DNA of 64,000 bases from Aliidiomarina halalkaliphila (lineage in GTDB: Bacteria; Pseudomonadota; Gammaproteobacteria; Enterobacterales; Alteromonadaceae). Below the pieces are notes generated by a model. The model did not search any database and was not told where the DNA came from. It saw nothing but the letters and a program-made list of their open reading frames with translations. Position numbers and translations under genes: made by a program. Where the stretch lies: positions 1,361,734-1,425,733 of the forward strand of contig NZ_VJWL01000001.1 of assembly GCF_007096385.1 (NCBI RefSeq). Reading direction: 5' to 3'. Shown piece by piece: positions 19,821 through 31,236 of this stretch (the stretch's first letter is position 1; each line of letters begins with the position of its first letter).

Positions 19821-22800
19821 CTAGTGATCAGGTCCTGAGTTCTCGCGCTGACTCTCAATCTGCTCCGGTAATTGGCGCGGCAATACATCTTCGGCCATCT
19901 CTGGCAATTCCACTTCCGTGGCATCCCGGCGAACTTCCGTGACCACTGGATCAGACATGGTGCCGGAAATCTGATACTGCAAGCGCGATATCACCTCTGC
20001 ATCGTGCAGCATGCGATCGATAAACAACGCCGCAAGCCCACTTGGCGGGTTCACCATAAACGCCAGCAAGACCGGAATACTCGATGTCACTTTGGGTACA
20101 TAGGTAAGTTGATAATCCAGTGTTTCATCGGCCAAATTAGTTTGCCCGCGCACCGTCATATCACCCGCGGCACCGTTCATTCGCGTATTATCTGTACTAA
20201 CAATACCGTCCTGTAAATTCAGGGTACCACCGAAACTGGAGTAGAACATACCCCGCGCAAATATATCTCGGAAATCCAAGGTTAACTTACGCAGAATACT
20301 TTCCATACTGAGCACCGAAAAGATGCGCGCGCCACCATCGGATACGTCACGTAAGTAACCAGGGCCAAGTTGCCAATCCACGCGCCCAGATAGGGTTTCG
20401 GTATTCCAGTCTAATAGACCACCCTGCCACTCCAGCTGATAACGAATTGATGCACTCGAGTCGCGCACAGTGGAGTTAAACCCAAAATCGCCGAGCAACG
20501 CACCGACATCGTTGGATTCGAATTGCCCCTGCAGTTTGCTTTGAGTTTGTTCACCAGGTTGCCAGCCTGCGCTCCCTTGCAGCCGCGTGTTTCCACGTCG
20601 CACATCTAACGCATTAATTTGGGCGCCATAGTTCTCCGGTTGCAGCTCAAAGCTGATCTCACCCAATAAATGCGTATCGTAACGACAGATCCGGCAAGTC
20701 ACGTGCATGGCCGGTAAATTATCAAGCCAGCTGCGGTCACTTGCCACATGGGAATCATGAGTATCTTCTGGTAGCCGCTGAAGCTCGAGAAAATCGAGGT
20801 TCAATCGCAGAACATGTGAATCTGACCCGCCACTGATGCGTCCACGTAGGTTGTCAGCGTTCAGATCAATCGACCAAGCACCATTTTCACGACCACCGCG
20901 AATCTGGGTATTGGCAAAGCGCTGACCCGCGCTGTACAATTCATCTATTTGCCCTTCTAAACGCGCGAATGGCGGGAGGATCTGAATGTGTTCACTCTCT
21001 TCTGCTTGAGGTACGAGTAGACCCGCCACTAACGGTAGCCACTCTTCGAGCACCGCCGACGATAACCCGATATACGCGGACAATCCCGCAGCGGGCGACG
21101 CAGCAATGGCGACCGGACTCTCGCCAATAACGATTTCGAAGGCGTGAAAGCCCTCTCCCAACTGCATATCGCCACGCACTCGGGCACTATCACCTAACTG
21201 GGCACTGCCCTGTAAGCGAGCTTGGTTACCGGTAACCTCAGTGTTTATTTTGGCACTAGTGCCCGCTGCTTTTCCAAGGGGGGCAGGCAAACGTAACTCC
21301 ATCTCAGCCAGCTGCGTGTCCATTACCCATTGATAATCAAAGCCTACTTCTTTTAGTCTCAATGTAAATTCTGCCTGATGCTCGAGCCGTCCATGCATTA
21401 AATTGAACGTAGTGAGTTCAGGGAAACGCGCCTGTAAGTCATCACTTGTCCAGGAGCCAAAAATATCCGCCTGCAACTCGTAAGGATGTTCGTCTGTAAC
21501 AGCACCTTGAAGTGACACACTAATGGGTTGATCAAACACATGGGCATCATCGCTGTGAAAGCGGATTTGATCATTGGTAAAGGTCAGCTCACCATGCACT
21601 CGTTGCAGTGTTAAATTGACCGGCTCGATATAGATATCTTGGCCCTCAAGATCAACGCTCCCTTCGGCCACAATAGGGCCATCGGAAAACGGAATAGCCA
21701 GCGTGAATTGCCCACGCAACGGCCCTTCCGGTTGCACAATCGCCAATGTGGCTGCAACAGAATCAGCAAGGGGGCTTTGTTCGAATAACGCCTTCAGTTG
21801 CTCCCCAGTGGCGAACACATCGGAGCGAATATGGAGTTCAGTAGGACTTCCCACCAGTGGGGTGATTTCGGCATTCACGTCACTGAGTTCAATGTTTGCG
21901 AGCGATCCACCACGGGTGCTGATATGCAAGGTGTCGTGTTCGAATACAAGCTCCGCTTCCGCACCAAGAATGGCGGGCCATTCAGGGCGGAATTGAAAAT
22001 CAAGACCACTGATAATGGTGCGTGCTTGTAACACCCCATTTGCACCCATGTAAGGCAAATCCTCAAGGGCTCCACGCCAAGCCATGCTTAACGCATCAAT
22101 TTGTCCTTGCTGGAGGGCGTTGGTGAGATATTCACTGAGTCCATCTCCAAGTTGCAACGGCAGTAAAGCCACAACATCAAATACATCCATGCCACGGCTA
22201 CCACCTGATAGCAGCCACTCCACCTGAACTGGTGCTCCATTTTCGCTACTAAAGCGCATAGACTGGCGAACATCGGCATTCGGTAATTGGAAATACGCAT
22301 CGGCAACCGCAAACTCCCAAAAGCCGTTATGCTGATTCCAATGACCGTCGACGGAAAATTCAGACAGGGTTTTGGCGTCGCTAAAGGTCGACGGCGAAGC
22401 GAGATTGACCTGCTCACCTGTGAGTTCAAAACGGCCTTCCGATTCTGTACTCCATACTTCAAGGTGCAAGCCCTCAATACCTGGCACCGATTGAAATGGC
22501 AGCCAGCCTAATTCATCTGCACGCACATAGAATTGCCACTCGCGAGCTTGAGTTAATTGGATCTGCGCTTCTCGAATCGTTCCTTCCGCTTGCAGACCAT
22601 CAGACCACTCTGCAATCATGTCGCCGGGTCGCCCGAACAGCCCCCATATGGGCGCAAAATCAAAGAGTTCTATATCCGCTACATTCCAGCGATGAGCACC
22701 GTCGCGATAACGCCAAATCACGCGATCAAGAGGCCATTCCCGCTCATCCAAGGTAAGCAACAAGGGCGTACTGTTCATCAGCCAACCGTCGCTACGCGGT

Positions 22801-23672
22801 TCCACAGTCCATGTGGTCGGTTGGCTAACGAGACGATGACGTTCTCCCCCCCGCTCCCACTCAAGCCGGTTCTCACCAAGTTCGACTTGGCCGGAACGAA
22901 ATTGGCCGCCGCTAACATCCAGCCACCCTTGCAAGTTAATTTCGGTACGCAAAATTTCGGAAGTCGCGGTAACTTGTGCCAACCACGGCGACACATCCAA
23001 GTTTTGCGCTTCAATGTAAATACTGCCGCTGATTTGATGCAGTGCATCACCATCTAAGTCGGCGGTAAAGCTTAGAGCATTAGCCGTTACGTCTGGCACT
23101 TGAAAACGGCCAGTTGCCTGCCGGCGCTCGCCGTCGCGGCGCCAGGTTAATGCATCTATTTGGATGGTGCGGGGCTGCTGATCAGCGATGTGCAGGGTAA
23201 ACTGACTATCACGCACCTCAAAGTGCTCTAACTGCCGCAAAAACAGACTTTCCAAGCCCTCGGGCAAGCTACCTTCGCCACCGCTCGGCTGATACTGGTA
23301 GTTTGCGGTAACGCCCGATAGAACAAATCGCTCAAACACCCAGTCACGCTGCCACACACTTTGCCAGAAGTTCAGCTGCACATGAGCACGTTGCACGGAT
23401 AAACTGAGTGGATAATCATCACTCACATTAAATTCGAGGGACTCCAGTACCAACATAGGGCCAAGAGCGCTCCAGTCAGCACTTAAACCAGCAATCGTAA
23501 TATCTTGGTCGTAGCGCTGATTAATCTGGTTTTCGATACTGGCACGGTAATTTTCAGCGTAGGGTAAGGCGATCCGAGCAACACTCAATAGCACAGCGGC
23601 AGTAACCAAAAATATGATCACCGCAAGCCATAGTTTCCGAATTGTGAAATGGATTGCTCGCTTTAGCGCCAC
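19821..23672 (-). CDS. yhdP: YhdP, giant AsmA-like intermembrane lipid transport protein
   Basis: 1283 residues (E. coli YhdP has 1266), starting at GTG 23672 with one base shared with the rng stop. One N-terminal membrane segment (about 12-34) is followed by a long beta-rich periplasmic region and an AsmA-like C-terminal domain near 1080-1220. In E. coli YhdP acts with TamB and YdbH to move phospholipids to the outer membrane. The last 60 residues are acidic and polar (E-L-P-E-M-A-E-D-V-L-P-R-Q), an extra tail. Confidence 0.92.
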   Translation of the reverse strand: MALKRAIHFTIRKLWLAVIIFLVTAAVLLSVARIALPYAENYRASIENQINQRYDQDITIAGLSADWSALGPMLVLESLEFNVSDDYPLSLSVQRAHVQLNFWQSVWQRDWVFERFVLSGVTANYQYQPSGGEGSLPEGLESLFLRQLEHFEVRDSQFTLHIADQQPRTIQIDALTWRRDGERRQATGRFQVPDVTANALSFTADLDGDALHQISGSIYIEAQNLDVSPWLAQVTATSEILRTEINLQGWLDVSGGQFRSGQVELGENRLEWERGGERHRLVSQPTTWTVEPRSDGWLMNSTPLLLTLDEREWPLDRVIWRYRDGAHRWNVADIELFDFAPIWGLFGRPGDMIAEWSDGLQAEGTIREAQIQLTQAREWQFYVRADELGWLPFQSVPGIEGLHLEVWSTESEGRFELTGEQVNLASPSTFSDAKTLSEFSVDGHWNQHNGFWEFAVADAYFQLPNADVRQSMRFSSENGAPVQVEWLLSGGSRGMDVFDVVALLPLQLGDGLSEYLTNALQQGQIDALSMAWRGALEDLPYMGANGVLQARTIISGLDFQFRPEWPAILGAEAELVFEHDTLHISTRGGSLANIELSDVNAEITPLVGSPTELHIRSDVFATGEQLKALFEQSPLADSVAATLAIVQPEGPLRGQFTLAIPFSDGPIVAEGSVDLEGQDIYIEPVNLTLQRVHGELTFTNDQIRFHSDDAHVFDQPISVSLQGAVTDEHPYELQADIFGSWTSDDLQARFPELTTFNLMHGRLEHQAEFTLRLKEVGFDYQWVMDTQLAEMELRLPAPLGKAAGTSAKINTEVTGNQARLQGSAQLGDSARVRGDMQLGEGFHAFEIVIGESPVAIAASPAAGLSAYIGLSSAVLEEWLPLVAGLLVPQAEESEHIQILPPFARLEGQIDELYSAGQRFANTQIRGGRENGAWSIDLNADNLRGRISGGSDSHVLRLNLDFLELQRLPEDTHDSHVASDRSWLDNLPAMHVTCRICRYDTHLLGEISFELQPENYGAQINALDVRRGNTRLQGSAGWQPGEQTQSKLQGQFESNDVGALLGDFGFNSTVRDSSASIRYQLEWQGGLLDWNTETLSGRVDWQLGPGYLRDVSDGGARIFSVLSMESILRKLTLDFRDIFARGMFYSSFGGTLNLQDGIVSTDNTRMNGAAGDMTVRGQTNLADETLDYQLTYVPKVTSSIPVLLAFMVNPPSGLAALFIDRMLHDAEVISRLQYQISGTMSDPVVTEVRRDATEVELPEMAEDVLPRQLPEQIESQRENSGPDH

Positions 23673-25141
23673 TACATCATTACCACGTCAAACTGCTCCT
23701 GGTGGTACAAAGGTTCCACTTGGATTTTGATTTGTTTACCCACAAACACCTCAACTTCCGCGAGGGCTTGCGACTCTTCTGTGAGTAAGCGCTCAGAGAC
23801 GGCTGCCGAGGCATACACAACAAACTTATCGGCCGCATAGGCGCGATTTACACGAACAATTTCCCGCATGACTTCATAACACACGGTTTCAACCGTTTTC
23901 ATCGAGCCACGACCCTTACAAACTGGGCACTCCGAGGAAAGTACGTGTTCCAAACTCTCACGGGTACGTTTGCGCGTCACCTCCACTAATCCCAAGGAGG
24001 TAAAACCCGAAATACTGGTTTTCGCACGATCCTTACTCAATGCTAGTTCTAAGCTATGCAGTACCCGCCGCCGATGATCCTCATTCTGCATATCGATGAA
24101 ATCGATAATAATAATGCCGCCTAAGTTACGTAACCGTAACTGCCGTGCAATCGCTTGTGTCGCTTCCGTATTGGTATTAAAAATGGTCTCGTCAAGGTTA
24201 CGATGTCCAACGAAAGCACCCGTATTGATATCAATCGTGGTCATTGCCTCAGTTTGATCGATAACCAAGGTACCGCCTGACTTCAATTGCACTTTCCGAT
24301 CCAGAGCTCGTTGAATTTCATTTTCAACATCGAACAGATCAAAAATGGGCCGTTCCCCTTCGTAATACTCCAAGCGATCGGCAAGGTGAGGAATGAACTC
24401 TGCGACAAATTCCTGCAATTGACTAAAACTTAGACGCGAGTCTACCCGAATTCGTTCAAGTTCAACGCCAACAAAATCGCGCAGCACCCGCGACGCGAGG
24501 TTTAAATCTTCGTACAGCACCCCGCCTTTTGCGTTTTTCTTGCGGCGCTCCTGAATTTTATCCCATAGGCGTCGCAAAAAACTCGCATCTTGAGCCAACT
24601 CGTCCTTGCCAGCTCCTTCTGCTGCAGTACGCACAATAAAACCAATATCGTCGTTACAAAAACTTTCCACGGATTGGCGCAGCCGCTCACGCTCTTTATC
24701 ACTCTCAATACGTTGGGATACACCCACGTGATTTGAGCGCGGCATCAGCACCAAATAACGCGAGGGAATCGTGATATCTGTGGTTAATCGCGCCCCCTTG
24801 GTTCCTAGTGGATCTTTGACCACCTGCACCATAATGTGCTGCCCTTGACGCACAAGCTGCGAGATATCCGGCGCGGGAATTTGCTCACGATCAAGCTCTT
24901 CGACCTGATCAATATGGGTAATAATGTCGGAAGCATGCAAGAAAGCAGCCTTTTCTAGGCCAATATCCACAAATGCCGCTTGCATGCCCGGCAATACGCG
25001 GCTGACTTTACCGACATACACATTACCCACGAGACCACGGCGCGACTGTCGCTCAATATGAATTTCCTGCAAGATCCCATTTTCCACCAAAGCAACGCGG
25101 GTTTCGCTTGGGGTGACGTTTATCAGAATTTCTGCACTCAT
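23672..25141 (-). CDS. rng: RNase G
   Basis: 489 residues from ATG 25141, the same length as E. coli RNase G; an in-frame TTG two codons upstream is less likely. An S1 RNA-binding domain (about 38-120) precedes the catalytic domain with the I-I-I-I-D-F-I-D-M metal site and the C-P-V-C-K-G-R-G zinc-link motif. It matures the 16S rRNA 5' end and cuts some mRNAs. No RNase E-like C-terminal scaffold is present. Confidence 0.97.
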   Translation of the reverse strand: MSAEILINVTPSETRVALVENGILQEIHIERQSRRGLVGNVYVGKVSRVLPGMQAAFVDIGLEKAAFLHASDIITHIDQVEELDREQIPAPDISQLVRQGQHIMVQVVKDPLGTKGARLTTDITIPSRYLVLMPRSNHVGVSQRIESDKERERLRQSVESFCNDDIGFIVRTAAEGAGKDELAQDASFLRRLWDKIQERRKKNAKGGVLYEDLNLASRVLRDFVGVELERIRVDSRLSFSQLQEFVAEFIPHLADRLEYYEGERPIFDLFDVENEIQRALDRKVQLKSGGTLVIDQTEAMTTIDINTGAFVGHRNLDETIFNTNTEATQAIARQLRLRNLGGIIIIDFIDMQNEDHRRRVLHSLELALSKDRAKTSISGFTSLGLVEVTRKRTRESLEHVLSSECPVCKGRGSMKTVETVCYEVMREIVRVNRAYAADKFVVYASAAVSERLLTEESQALAEVEVFVGKQIKIQVEPLYHQEQFDVVMM

Positions 25142-25171
25142 GGACAATCTCGCTTGTTAATAAGGGGGGCC

Positions 25172-25747
25172 TTAACTGCGCCAAAACTCGCGCAACAACT
25201 GATCTGTTTCATACAATGGCAAGCCCATAACCGCAAAGAAACTGCCATTTAAATGGGCCACGAAGGCCCCCGCCGGACCTTGAATACCATAACCACCGGC
25301 TTTATCAACGGGCTCTCCAGTATTCCAATATCTGGCAATATCCTCATCCGTGAGTTCCCGGAAGCGTACTTCTGAAGGCACCAATACGGTTTTACTCGCG
25401 GTCGCAGTCGTCACATTTACTGCAGTGTATACAGAGTGACTGCGCCCACTAAGCTGCTTCATCATTTGCTGATAATCGACAAAATCACGCGGTTTTTCCA
25501 GAATATGATCACCGGCAACAACAATGGTATCAGCGCCTAATACAGCCCATTGCTCATCGTCACCTTCCGCGACCACGGCCGCTGCGCAAGCTTCTGCTTT
25601 TTCACGGGCTAAGCGCTGCACGTAATCTTGGGGTGTTTCGCCGTGAGCTGGTGTTTCCGGAATATCCATGGGCCGCACTGCAAACTCGACGCCTAATAAC
25701 TCAAGGAGCTCGCGCCTGCGGGGCGAAGCGGAAGCGAGATATAACAT
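25172..25747 (-). CDS. maf: Maf-family nucleoside triphosphate pyrophosphatase (YhdE-like)
   Basis: 191 residues of the Maf/HAM1-like family. The S-A-S-P-R-R-R-E-L-L motif (6-15) and the G-A-D-T-I-V catalytic region are complete, as is the D-K-A-G-G-Y-G-I-Q-G signature. In E. coli YhdE hydrolyses dTTP and UTP, probably as housecleaning. It lies between mreD and rng, the standard order. Confidence 0.94.
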   Translation of the reverse strand: MLYLASASPRRRELLELLGVEFAVRPMDIPETPAHGETPQDYVQRLAREKAEACAAAVVAEGDDEQWAVLGADTIVVAGDHILEKPRDFVDYQQMMKQLSGRSHSVYTAVNVTTATASKTVLVPSEVRFRELTDEDIARYWNTGEPVDKAGGYGIQGPAGAFVAHLNGSFFAVMGLPLYETDQLLREFWRS

Positions 25748-25760
25748 CAGACGGTCCTGC

Positions 25761-26249
25761 CTAAGTCATTTGAAAGCGGCGGCGAATTTTCCGAAAAATT
25801 AGGAATACCCAAGGCCAAAATAGCGCTGAACTTATTGCTGGCCAAAAATAATGCAGCATAAATGGCGCGTTATTTAAATAATGCTCCAGAACAAACACTA
25901 CAGCCCGCGCAAGGAACACCAGCAACACAACGAGCAACGCTTGCTGCGATAACGAAAAGTTGCGAATGCGCGGATAATGGCGCGCTGCTGGGTAACATAC
26001 CAACGCATAAGCCGCCGCATGGAAACCGAGGGTAGAGCCGAGCAAAATATCGACGGCCAACCCGACTAAAAATGCGTATCCAATATTCACCCGATGCGGT
26101 AGCGCAATAATCCAATAGATCATCGCAAGAAGGGGCCATTCAGGCCGCCACGCCGCAAGCGTAAGAGTCATTGGCATGACCGCAAAAATCAAACTAAGTA
26201 GCACCGTGCTAAAAATAACAACCCGTTGCACCATTAAGCGTGACGTCAT
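25761..26249 (-). CDS. mreD: MreD, rod-shape membrane protein
   Basis: 162 residues with about five membrane segments and no large soluble part, typical of MreD. It belongs to the elongasome with MreB and MreC. Its ATG overlaps the mreC stop by 4 bases. The W-R-P-E-W-P-L-L and I-L-L-G-S-T-L-G motifs match gammaproteobacterial MreD. Confidence 0.93.
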   Translation of the reverse strand: MTSRLMVQRVVIFSTVLLSLIFAVMPMTLTLAAWRPEWPLLAMIYWIIALPHRVNIGYAFLVGLAVDILLGSTLGFHAAAYALVCYPAARHYPRIRNFSLSQQALLVVLLVFLARAVVFVLEHYLNNAPFMLHYFWPAISSALFWPWVFLIFRKIRRRFQMT

Positions 26250-27115
26250 AACGGCTCTGCCTCTTGTTCTGGACGAATGGGCTGCTCATAGCTGTCAGCA
26301 TCCCACAACAAGAGCAACATCCGAATGCGATCAAGGTTGGCGACAGGCACCGCTCGCACACGCGCGAACGGCAAAGATTCATCCCGTACGATGCTCTGAA
26401 TACGCGCCACAGGGTAGCCCTCGGGGAATACCCCACCAAGCCCTGAAGTGAGCAACATATCTCCAACTCGAAGTTCTGTAGAGTGCGGAACGTGCATCAG
26501 CTCTAGCATGCTGGTGTCACCGACGCCTTGTGCAATCACGCGAATACCACTTTCCGCAGCGCGGGTTGGAATTGCATGGCTCTGGTCTGAAATCAGAATC
26601 ACTCGGGCTGTACTAACACCTACGCTTGTCACTTGTCCAATCACGCCTTGCGCATCAATCACCGGTTGCCCAATAAACACCCCATGGCGTGTTCCTTTGT
26701 TCACCACCACTTGGTGAGAAAAAGGATCCGAGTCGACGGCGATCACTTCCGCCACCATACGTAATCGGTCTTCGCGTGCTTCGCTAGCAAGCAGGCGACG
26801 TAAGCGTTCATTTTCCAACATTAAAAACTCGTAACGCTGCATTTGCCCGCGCAACGCTAACATGTCTTCTCTCAATGATTCGTTTTCAATAATCAAAGCG
26901 CGCCGGCTTTGCAGCTGTGAAATTAAACTGTCTAACGCCTGTTCCGGCACCACGGCAAGGTATTGAACTGGGCTCACTATGGAGTTCAAAAACAAGCGAA
27001 CGGGTTGCATAGCGCCCAAGCGATGATCAAGAAAAATAAGCAAAAACGCTAGCGACAAGGCTAGCGTTAAGCGAACTTTAAGTGAGACAGAACGAACAAA
27101 TAATGGTGTAGACAC
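26246..27115 (-). CDS. mreC: MreC, rod-shape periplasmic scaffold
   Basis: 289 residues: an N-terminal membrane segment (about 12-30), a coiled coil (about 65-105, with L-R-G-Q-M-Q-R-Y-E-F-L-M-L-E-N) and a beta-rich periplasmic domain. It binds MreB, MreD and PBP2 and activates RodA-PBP2. The C terminus is short (E-A-E-P-L), compared with the longer tails in some relatives. Confidence 0.95.
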   Translation of the reverse strand: MSTPLFVRSVSLKVRLTLALSLAFLLIFLDHRLGAMQPVRLFLNSIVSPVQYLAVVPEQALDSLISQLQSRRALIIENESLREDMLALRGQMQRYEFLMLENERLRRLLASEAREDRLRMVAEVIAVDSDPFSHQVVVNKGTRHGVFIGQPVIDAQGVIGQVTSVGVSTARVILISDQSHAIPTRAAESGIRVIAQGVGDTSMLELMHVPHSTELRVGDMLLTSGLGGVFPEGYPVARIQSIVRDESLPFARVRAVPVANLDRIRMLLLLWDADSYEQPIRPEQEAEPL

Positions 27116-27148
27116 AGTTATTTCGTTTCCGCTTTAGCCGCCATCGAC

Positions 27149-28234
<1,086 letters not shown>

Positions 28235-28368
28235 CTAACTTTACCAAGCCACGCTACCCCGAGCAAGCGCGAATGCCGCTCTAGACAGGGTTTTTACACG
28301 GCCACCTTCTGTGGCTGTCATTTCTTCAGAAAAGTTCCTTGTGCTAGGCCTTATTTTCGCCCGACACC

Positions 28369-31236
28369 TTACCAACCTAACTCACGTTGATAGATCACAC
28401 GAGGATTATCTCGCGGCAATCCAAATTCAAGTTCCGCTTGCGGATCGTCAAGGGCATCGGCACCGCTCCAATCATTGCGCAACCAGGGTAGGTTTATCCC
28501 AGACGGCGTGAGATCGACAATCCACAAGAATCGACCTCGTTTACCACCACTTTGCAGGAGCAGTTGGTTGGCGCCATCTTGTTGGCCCGCAATCAGTGGG
28601 AAATCGCCGAGGCCGGTGAGCGATGCATCGATATCTGACACACTGAGATCACCCTGACTATCCGGCACGATCACGTAAGTTGCATGGGTCGTAACCCAGG
28701 CAATGGAATACTCGGTGCTGTTGTCTCGGTGATTTCGGCGCCAGAACAGTTCCGTTGTTGGACAGCTCGTAGCAATATCGGCACGGTTTAGCGGGCCAGC
28801 GCAGGCAAAAATTTCAGCGCGAAATTCAAGCCCCATAATGTCGTCGGCGGGCACCGACACAGGAAGCAGATTTAACCGCCCTGTTAATTGCTGAGTGCCC
28901 CCTATCTCGGTGAGCTCCAAGCCTTGGCAGGGATCGTTTGCACTGGTGCGATAACAGGCGCCGTCTTGATCCGTAAAGACAGCCTCACTCAGGGTGATCG
29001 CAAATTCTGGATTAAAGGGGAGCATGGGTTCCGGAAGGCGCTCAATCACCCGTGTATCATTAAGCAAGATGCGTCCAGGATCGCCAAACTCCGCGGGAGC
29101 GGACACAAGTACATCGTCTTGGTCCAATCCCGTATCCGTCAAAACGGCTTCTGTTGGGGCATTGGCAATAACGTAAACATCAGTGACGGTTTGTGGTTCT
29201 AAACGAAAGAGCGGGCCAACGTAATTGTTTAAGCCGGTACCATTTAACGAACGCGCCACCACTTCAAATTCAGGCGCAACATGCCAGGTAAACTCTTGGC
29301 CGACATAAGTAAAATCATCTTGCGCATCGGCGAACTCAGGCATAATAGGAGAACCTGCGCCATCATCAATCAAGTTCACCGACAAATAGCCTGGAATAAA
29401 ACGCCCGATCGGATAGGATTCTGTTTCCGCATCAATGTTCGAGGTGATGTAACTCCCCCCTGCAACCCTTGCAGCAACGCGGAATACGCCCACTTCATGC
29501 CAACGCACAACATCACTGGCAAATAAGCCATCACCAACATAGGCGAGATCCGCAGACCCTACTCCTTGCAATACAGGGGTATTGGGGATACCCGCATCCG
29601 CATCTGATGCCAGCGGACTCAAAATTGGCGCCACCATGCTGACACTGGGCCGCTCCGCAGTGAACTCCAAACCAAATGAAGGCGCGCGCTGCCCTTGACT
29701 GGTCAAAGCCGCCACTTCCATGCGGAAGTCTTCGCCAGCACGGGCAAAGGCATCAGCATTATGAAAATCTTCGGTGAGATTGGCTGCCGGTGATTCAGCA
29801 CTATCGAAAATCGCGCGAACATCAAAACTGGCGGGGGCAACCACGAAGGCTGCACTTTCACCAAACAGCGTAGCACCCGTTGCAACAGAGGTTGCGACCG
29901 TCATTGCAATTTCACCCACATCACCATAACGGGCGCTCAGCAGCGCTTCACCATTGCTATCAAAGTTTACGTTGGTAATGGTTGTGGGCGTGTTGTGACC
30001 ACTTACGACCGTTGAATTCACGGATAAGACAGCGCTTGGATAGTCATTCCAATTGGCACAAGCAGCGGCACTTGCATCAGGATCGAGACATAATAGCCCG
30101 ATATCAAGATCGATACCTCCTTGCACTGCAGCAGCACAGGCTCCGGTGTTCTCGTCCTTACGCACCGACCGCACCAACACACTAAAGTCATTGCCGGCAA
30201 TCACCGGATCAGGCGCAACCACCTGAAATCCGGTATCGACCATCGTGAGTGCACAACCGCTCGGGCCTACACACTCAGCCCCCTGTTGCGGAGCAATGGA
30301 ACTTTGAATACTCAAGTCATAATTGCCAGGATCCGGAATCGCAAGGGAAATCGACTGGCTACCCACAAAGGTTTGGTTACCGCTGTCGAAGGTCTGTGTT
30401 GCGCCATCAGGGTTCGAGGCATTTGGAGTGGCCACTAAGTTTGCAGTGACTTCATCAACGGAAAGGCTTGTACACCCGCTATCTGCGCATACCTCTACAA
30501 AGATCGATAAGGATTCGCAGGTAAAAGCGGTACCGGGATTGTTCAGACGATATTTAAATACAGTCGTATCGCCGAAACAGGGCCCCTCATTGTCGTTTAC
30601 GTCACAGACTTCGCCGGCGTCACCGCCACCTTCCACTTCCGGAGCATTGATATATCCGGTGACGGTACCTTCATTGGTAACCGTACCGGTCGAGTTGATA
30701 TTGCCGTTGATGGTCGAGTTAGGATCCAGAGTCACATCACCGTCAACATCTAATGAACCATTGATCGTGGAATTATTTCCTACGTTTAAGTCACCATTGG
30801 TAATGGTGATATCCCCTGACAGCGTAGAATTGTTACCAACATTGAACGATCCATCAATATTGAGTACTGCGTTTATTACGGTATTGTTACCCGGCGGTCC
30901 CCCAGAGAGGTTCATATCGCCGCCAACATTAATCAATACATCACTGGCTTGACCGCTCTCATTCAGCTTAAATCCATTTCGATAGTCAAAGTTTCCTGCC
31001 ACATTCATGGTAAAGGGAGCAACGGTGAATTGCACAGTGTCGTTGTTGTTGCCGAATATGAGACTACCGGTACAGTTCATCTCATCTTGTGCGGTGTTCA
31101 ATGAACACCCCGCGTTCTGGAACACGCTACGATTTATTTCGTTGGGGAGAATATAATCCGCTGCCAACACCTGACAAAAAGCACTACTCAGCACAATCCA
31201 TAGAGTTATGACCAGTCGGTTTCTACAAACTAGCAT
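28369..31236 (-). CDS. mshQ: MshQ, large secreted MSHA pilus protein (putative tip adhesin-like)
   Basis: 955 residues with a signal peptide (1-25, ending C-Q-V-L-A). Residues about 105-196 form short G-N-N-S-T-I-N-G-like repeats that suggest a small beta-solenoid. The rest is a large beta-rich region with paired cysteines (C-A-G-P-L-N-R-A-D, C-Q-G-L-E-L-T) resembling DUF6701, found in MshQ. By family analogy it is exported and joins the pilus or its tip; direct evidence is scarce. It is the last gene of the MSHA locus and overlaps mshP by 14 bases. Confidence 0.85.
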   Translation of the reverse strand: MLVCRNRLVITLWIVLSSAFCQVLAADYILPNEINRSVFQNAGCSLNTAQDEMNCTGSLIFGNNNDTVQFTVAPFTMNVAGNFDYRNGFKLNESGQASDVLINVGGDMNLSGGPPGNNTVINAVLNIDGSFNVGNNSTLSGDITITNGDLNVGNNSTINGSLDVDGDVTLDPNSTINGNINSTGTVTNEGTVTGYINAPEVEGGGDAGEVCDVNDNEGPCFGDTTVFKYRLNNPGTAFTCESLSIFVEVCADSGCTSLSVDEVTANLVATPNASNPDGATQTFDSGNQTFVGSQSISLAIPDPGNYDLSIQSSIAPQQGAECVGPSGCALTMVDTGFQVVAPDPVIAGNDFSVLVRSVRKDENTGACAAAVQGGIDLDIGLLCLDPDASAAACANWNDYPSAVLSVNSTVVSGHNTPTTITNVNFDSNGEALLSARYGDVGEIAMTVATSVATGATLFGESAAFVVAPASFDVRAIFDSAESPAANLTEDFHNADAFARAGEDFRMEVAALTSQGQRAPSFGLEFTAERPSVSMVAPILSPLASDADAGIPNTPVLQGVGSADLAYVGDGLFASDVVRWHEVGVFRVAARVAGGSYITSNIDAETESYPIGRFIPGYLSVNLIDDGAGSPIMPEFADAQDDFTYVGQEFTWHVAPEFEVVARSLNGTGLNNYVGPLFRLEPQTVTDVYVIANAPTEAVLTDTGLDQDDVLVSAPAEFGDPGRILLNDTRVIERLPEPMLPFNPEFAITLSEAVFTDQDGACYRTSANDPCQGLELTEIGGTQQLTGRLNLLPVSVPADDIMGLEFRAEIFACAGPLNRADIATSCPTTELFWRRNHRDNSTEYSIAWVTTHATYVIVPDSQGDLSVSDIDASLTGLGDFPLIAGQQDGANQLLLQSGGKRGRFLWIVDLTPSGINLPWLRNDWSGADALDDPQAELEFGLPRDNPRVIYQRELGW

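Noticed and set aside
28261..28368. Hairpin after mshQ as a terminator (GCCAC / GTGGC near 28301-28315)
   Set aside because: The stem is only five pairs and is not followed by T residues on the minus strand.
30323..30952. 209-codon open frame antisense to mshQ
   Set aside because: Its Ser/Pro/Thr-rich product is the complement of the repeat-rich mshQ region, and it has no ribosome site or family match.
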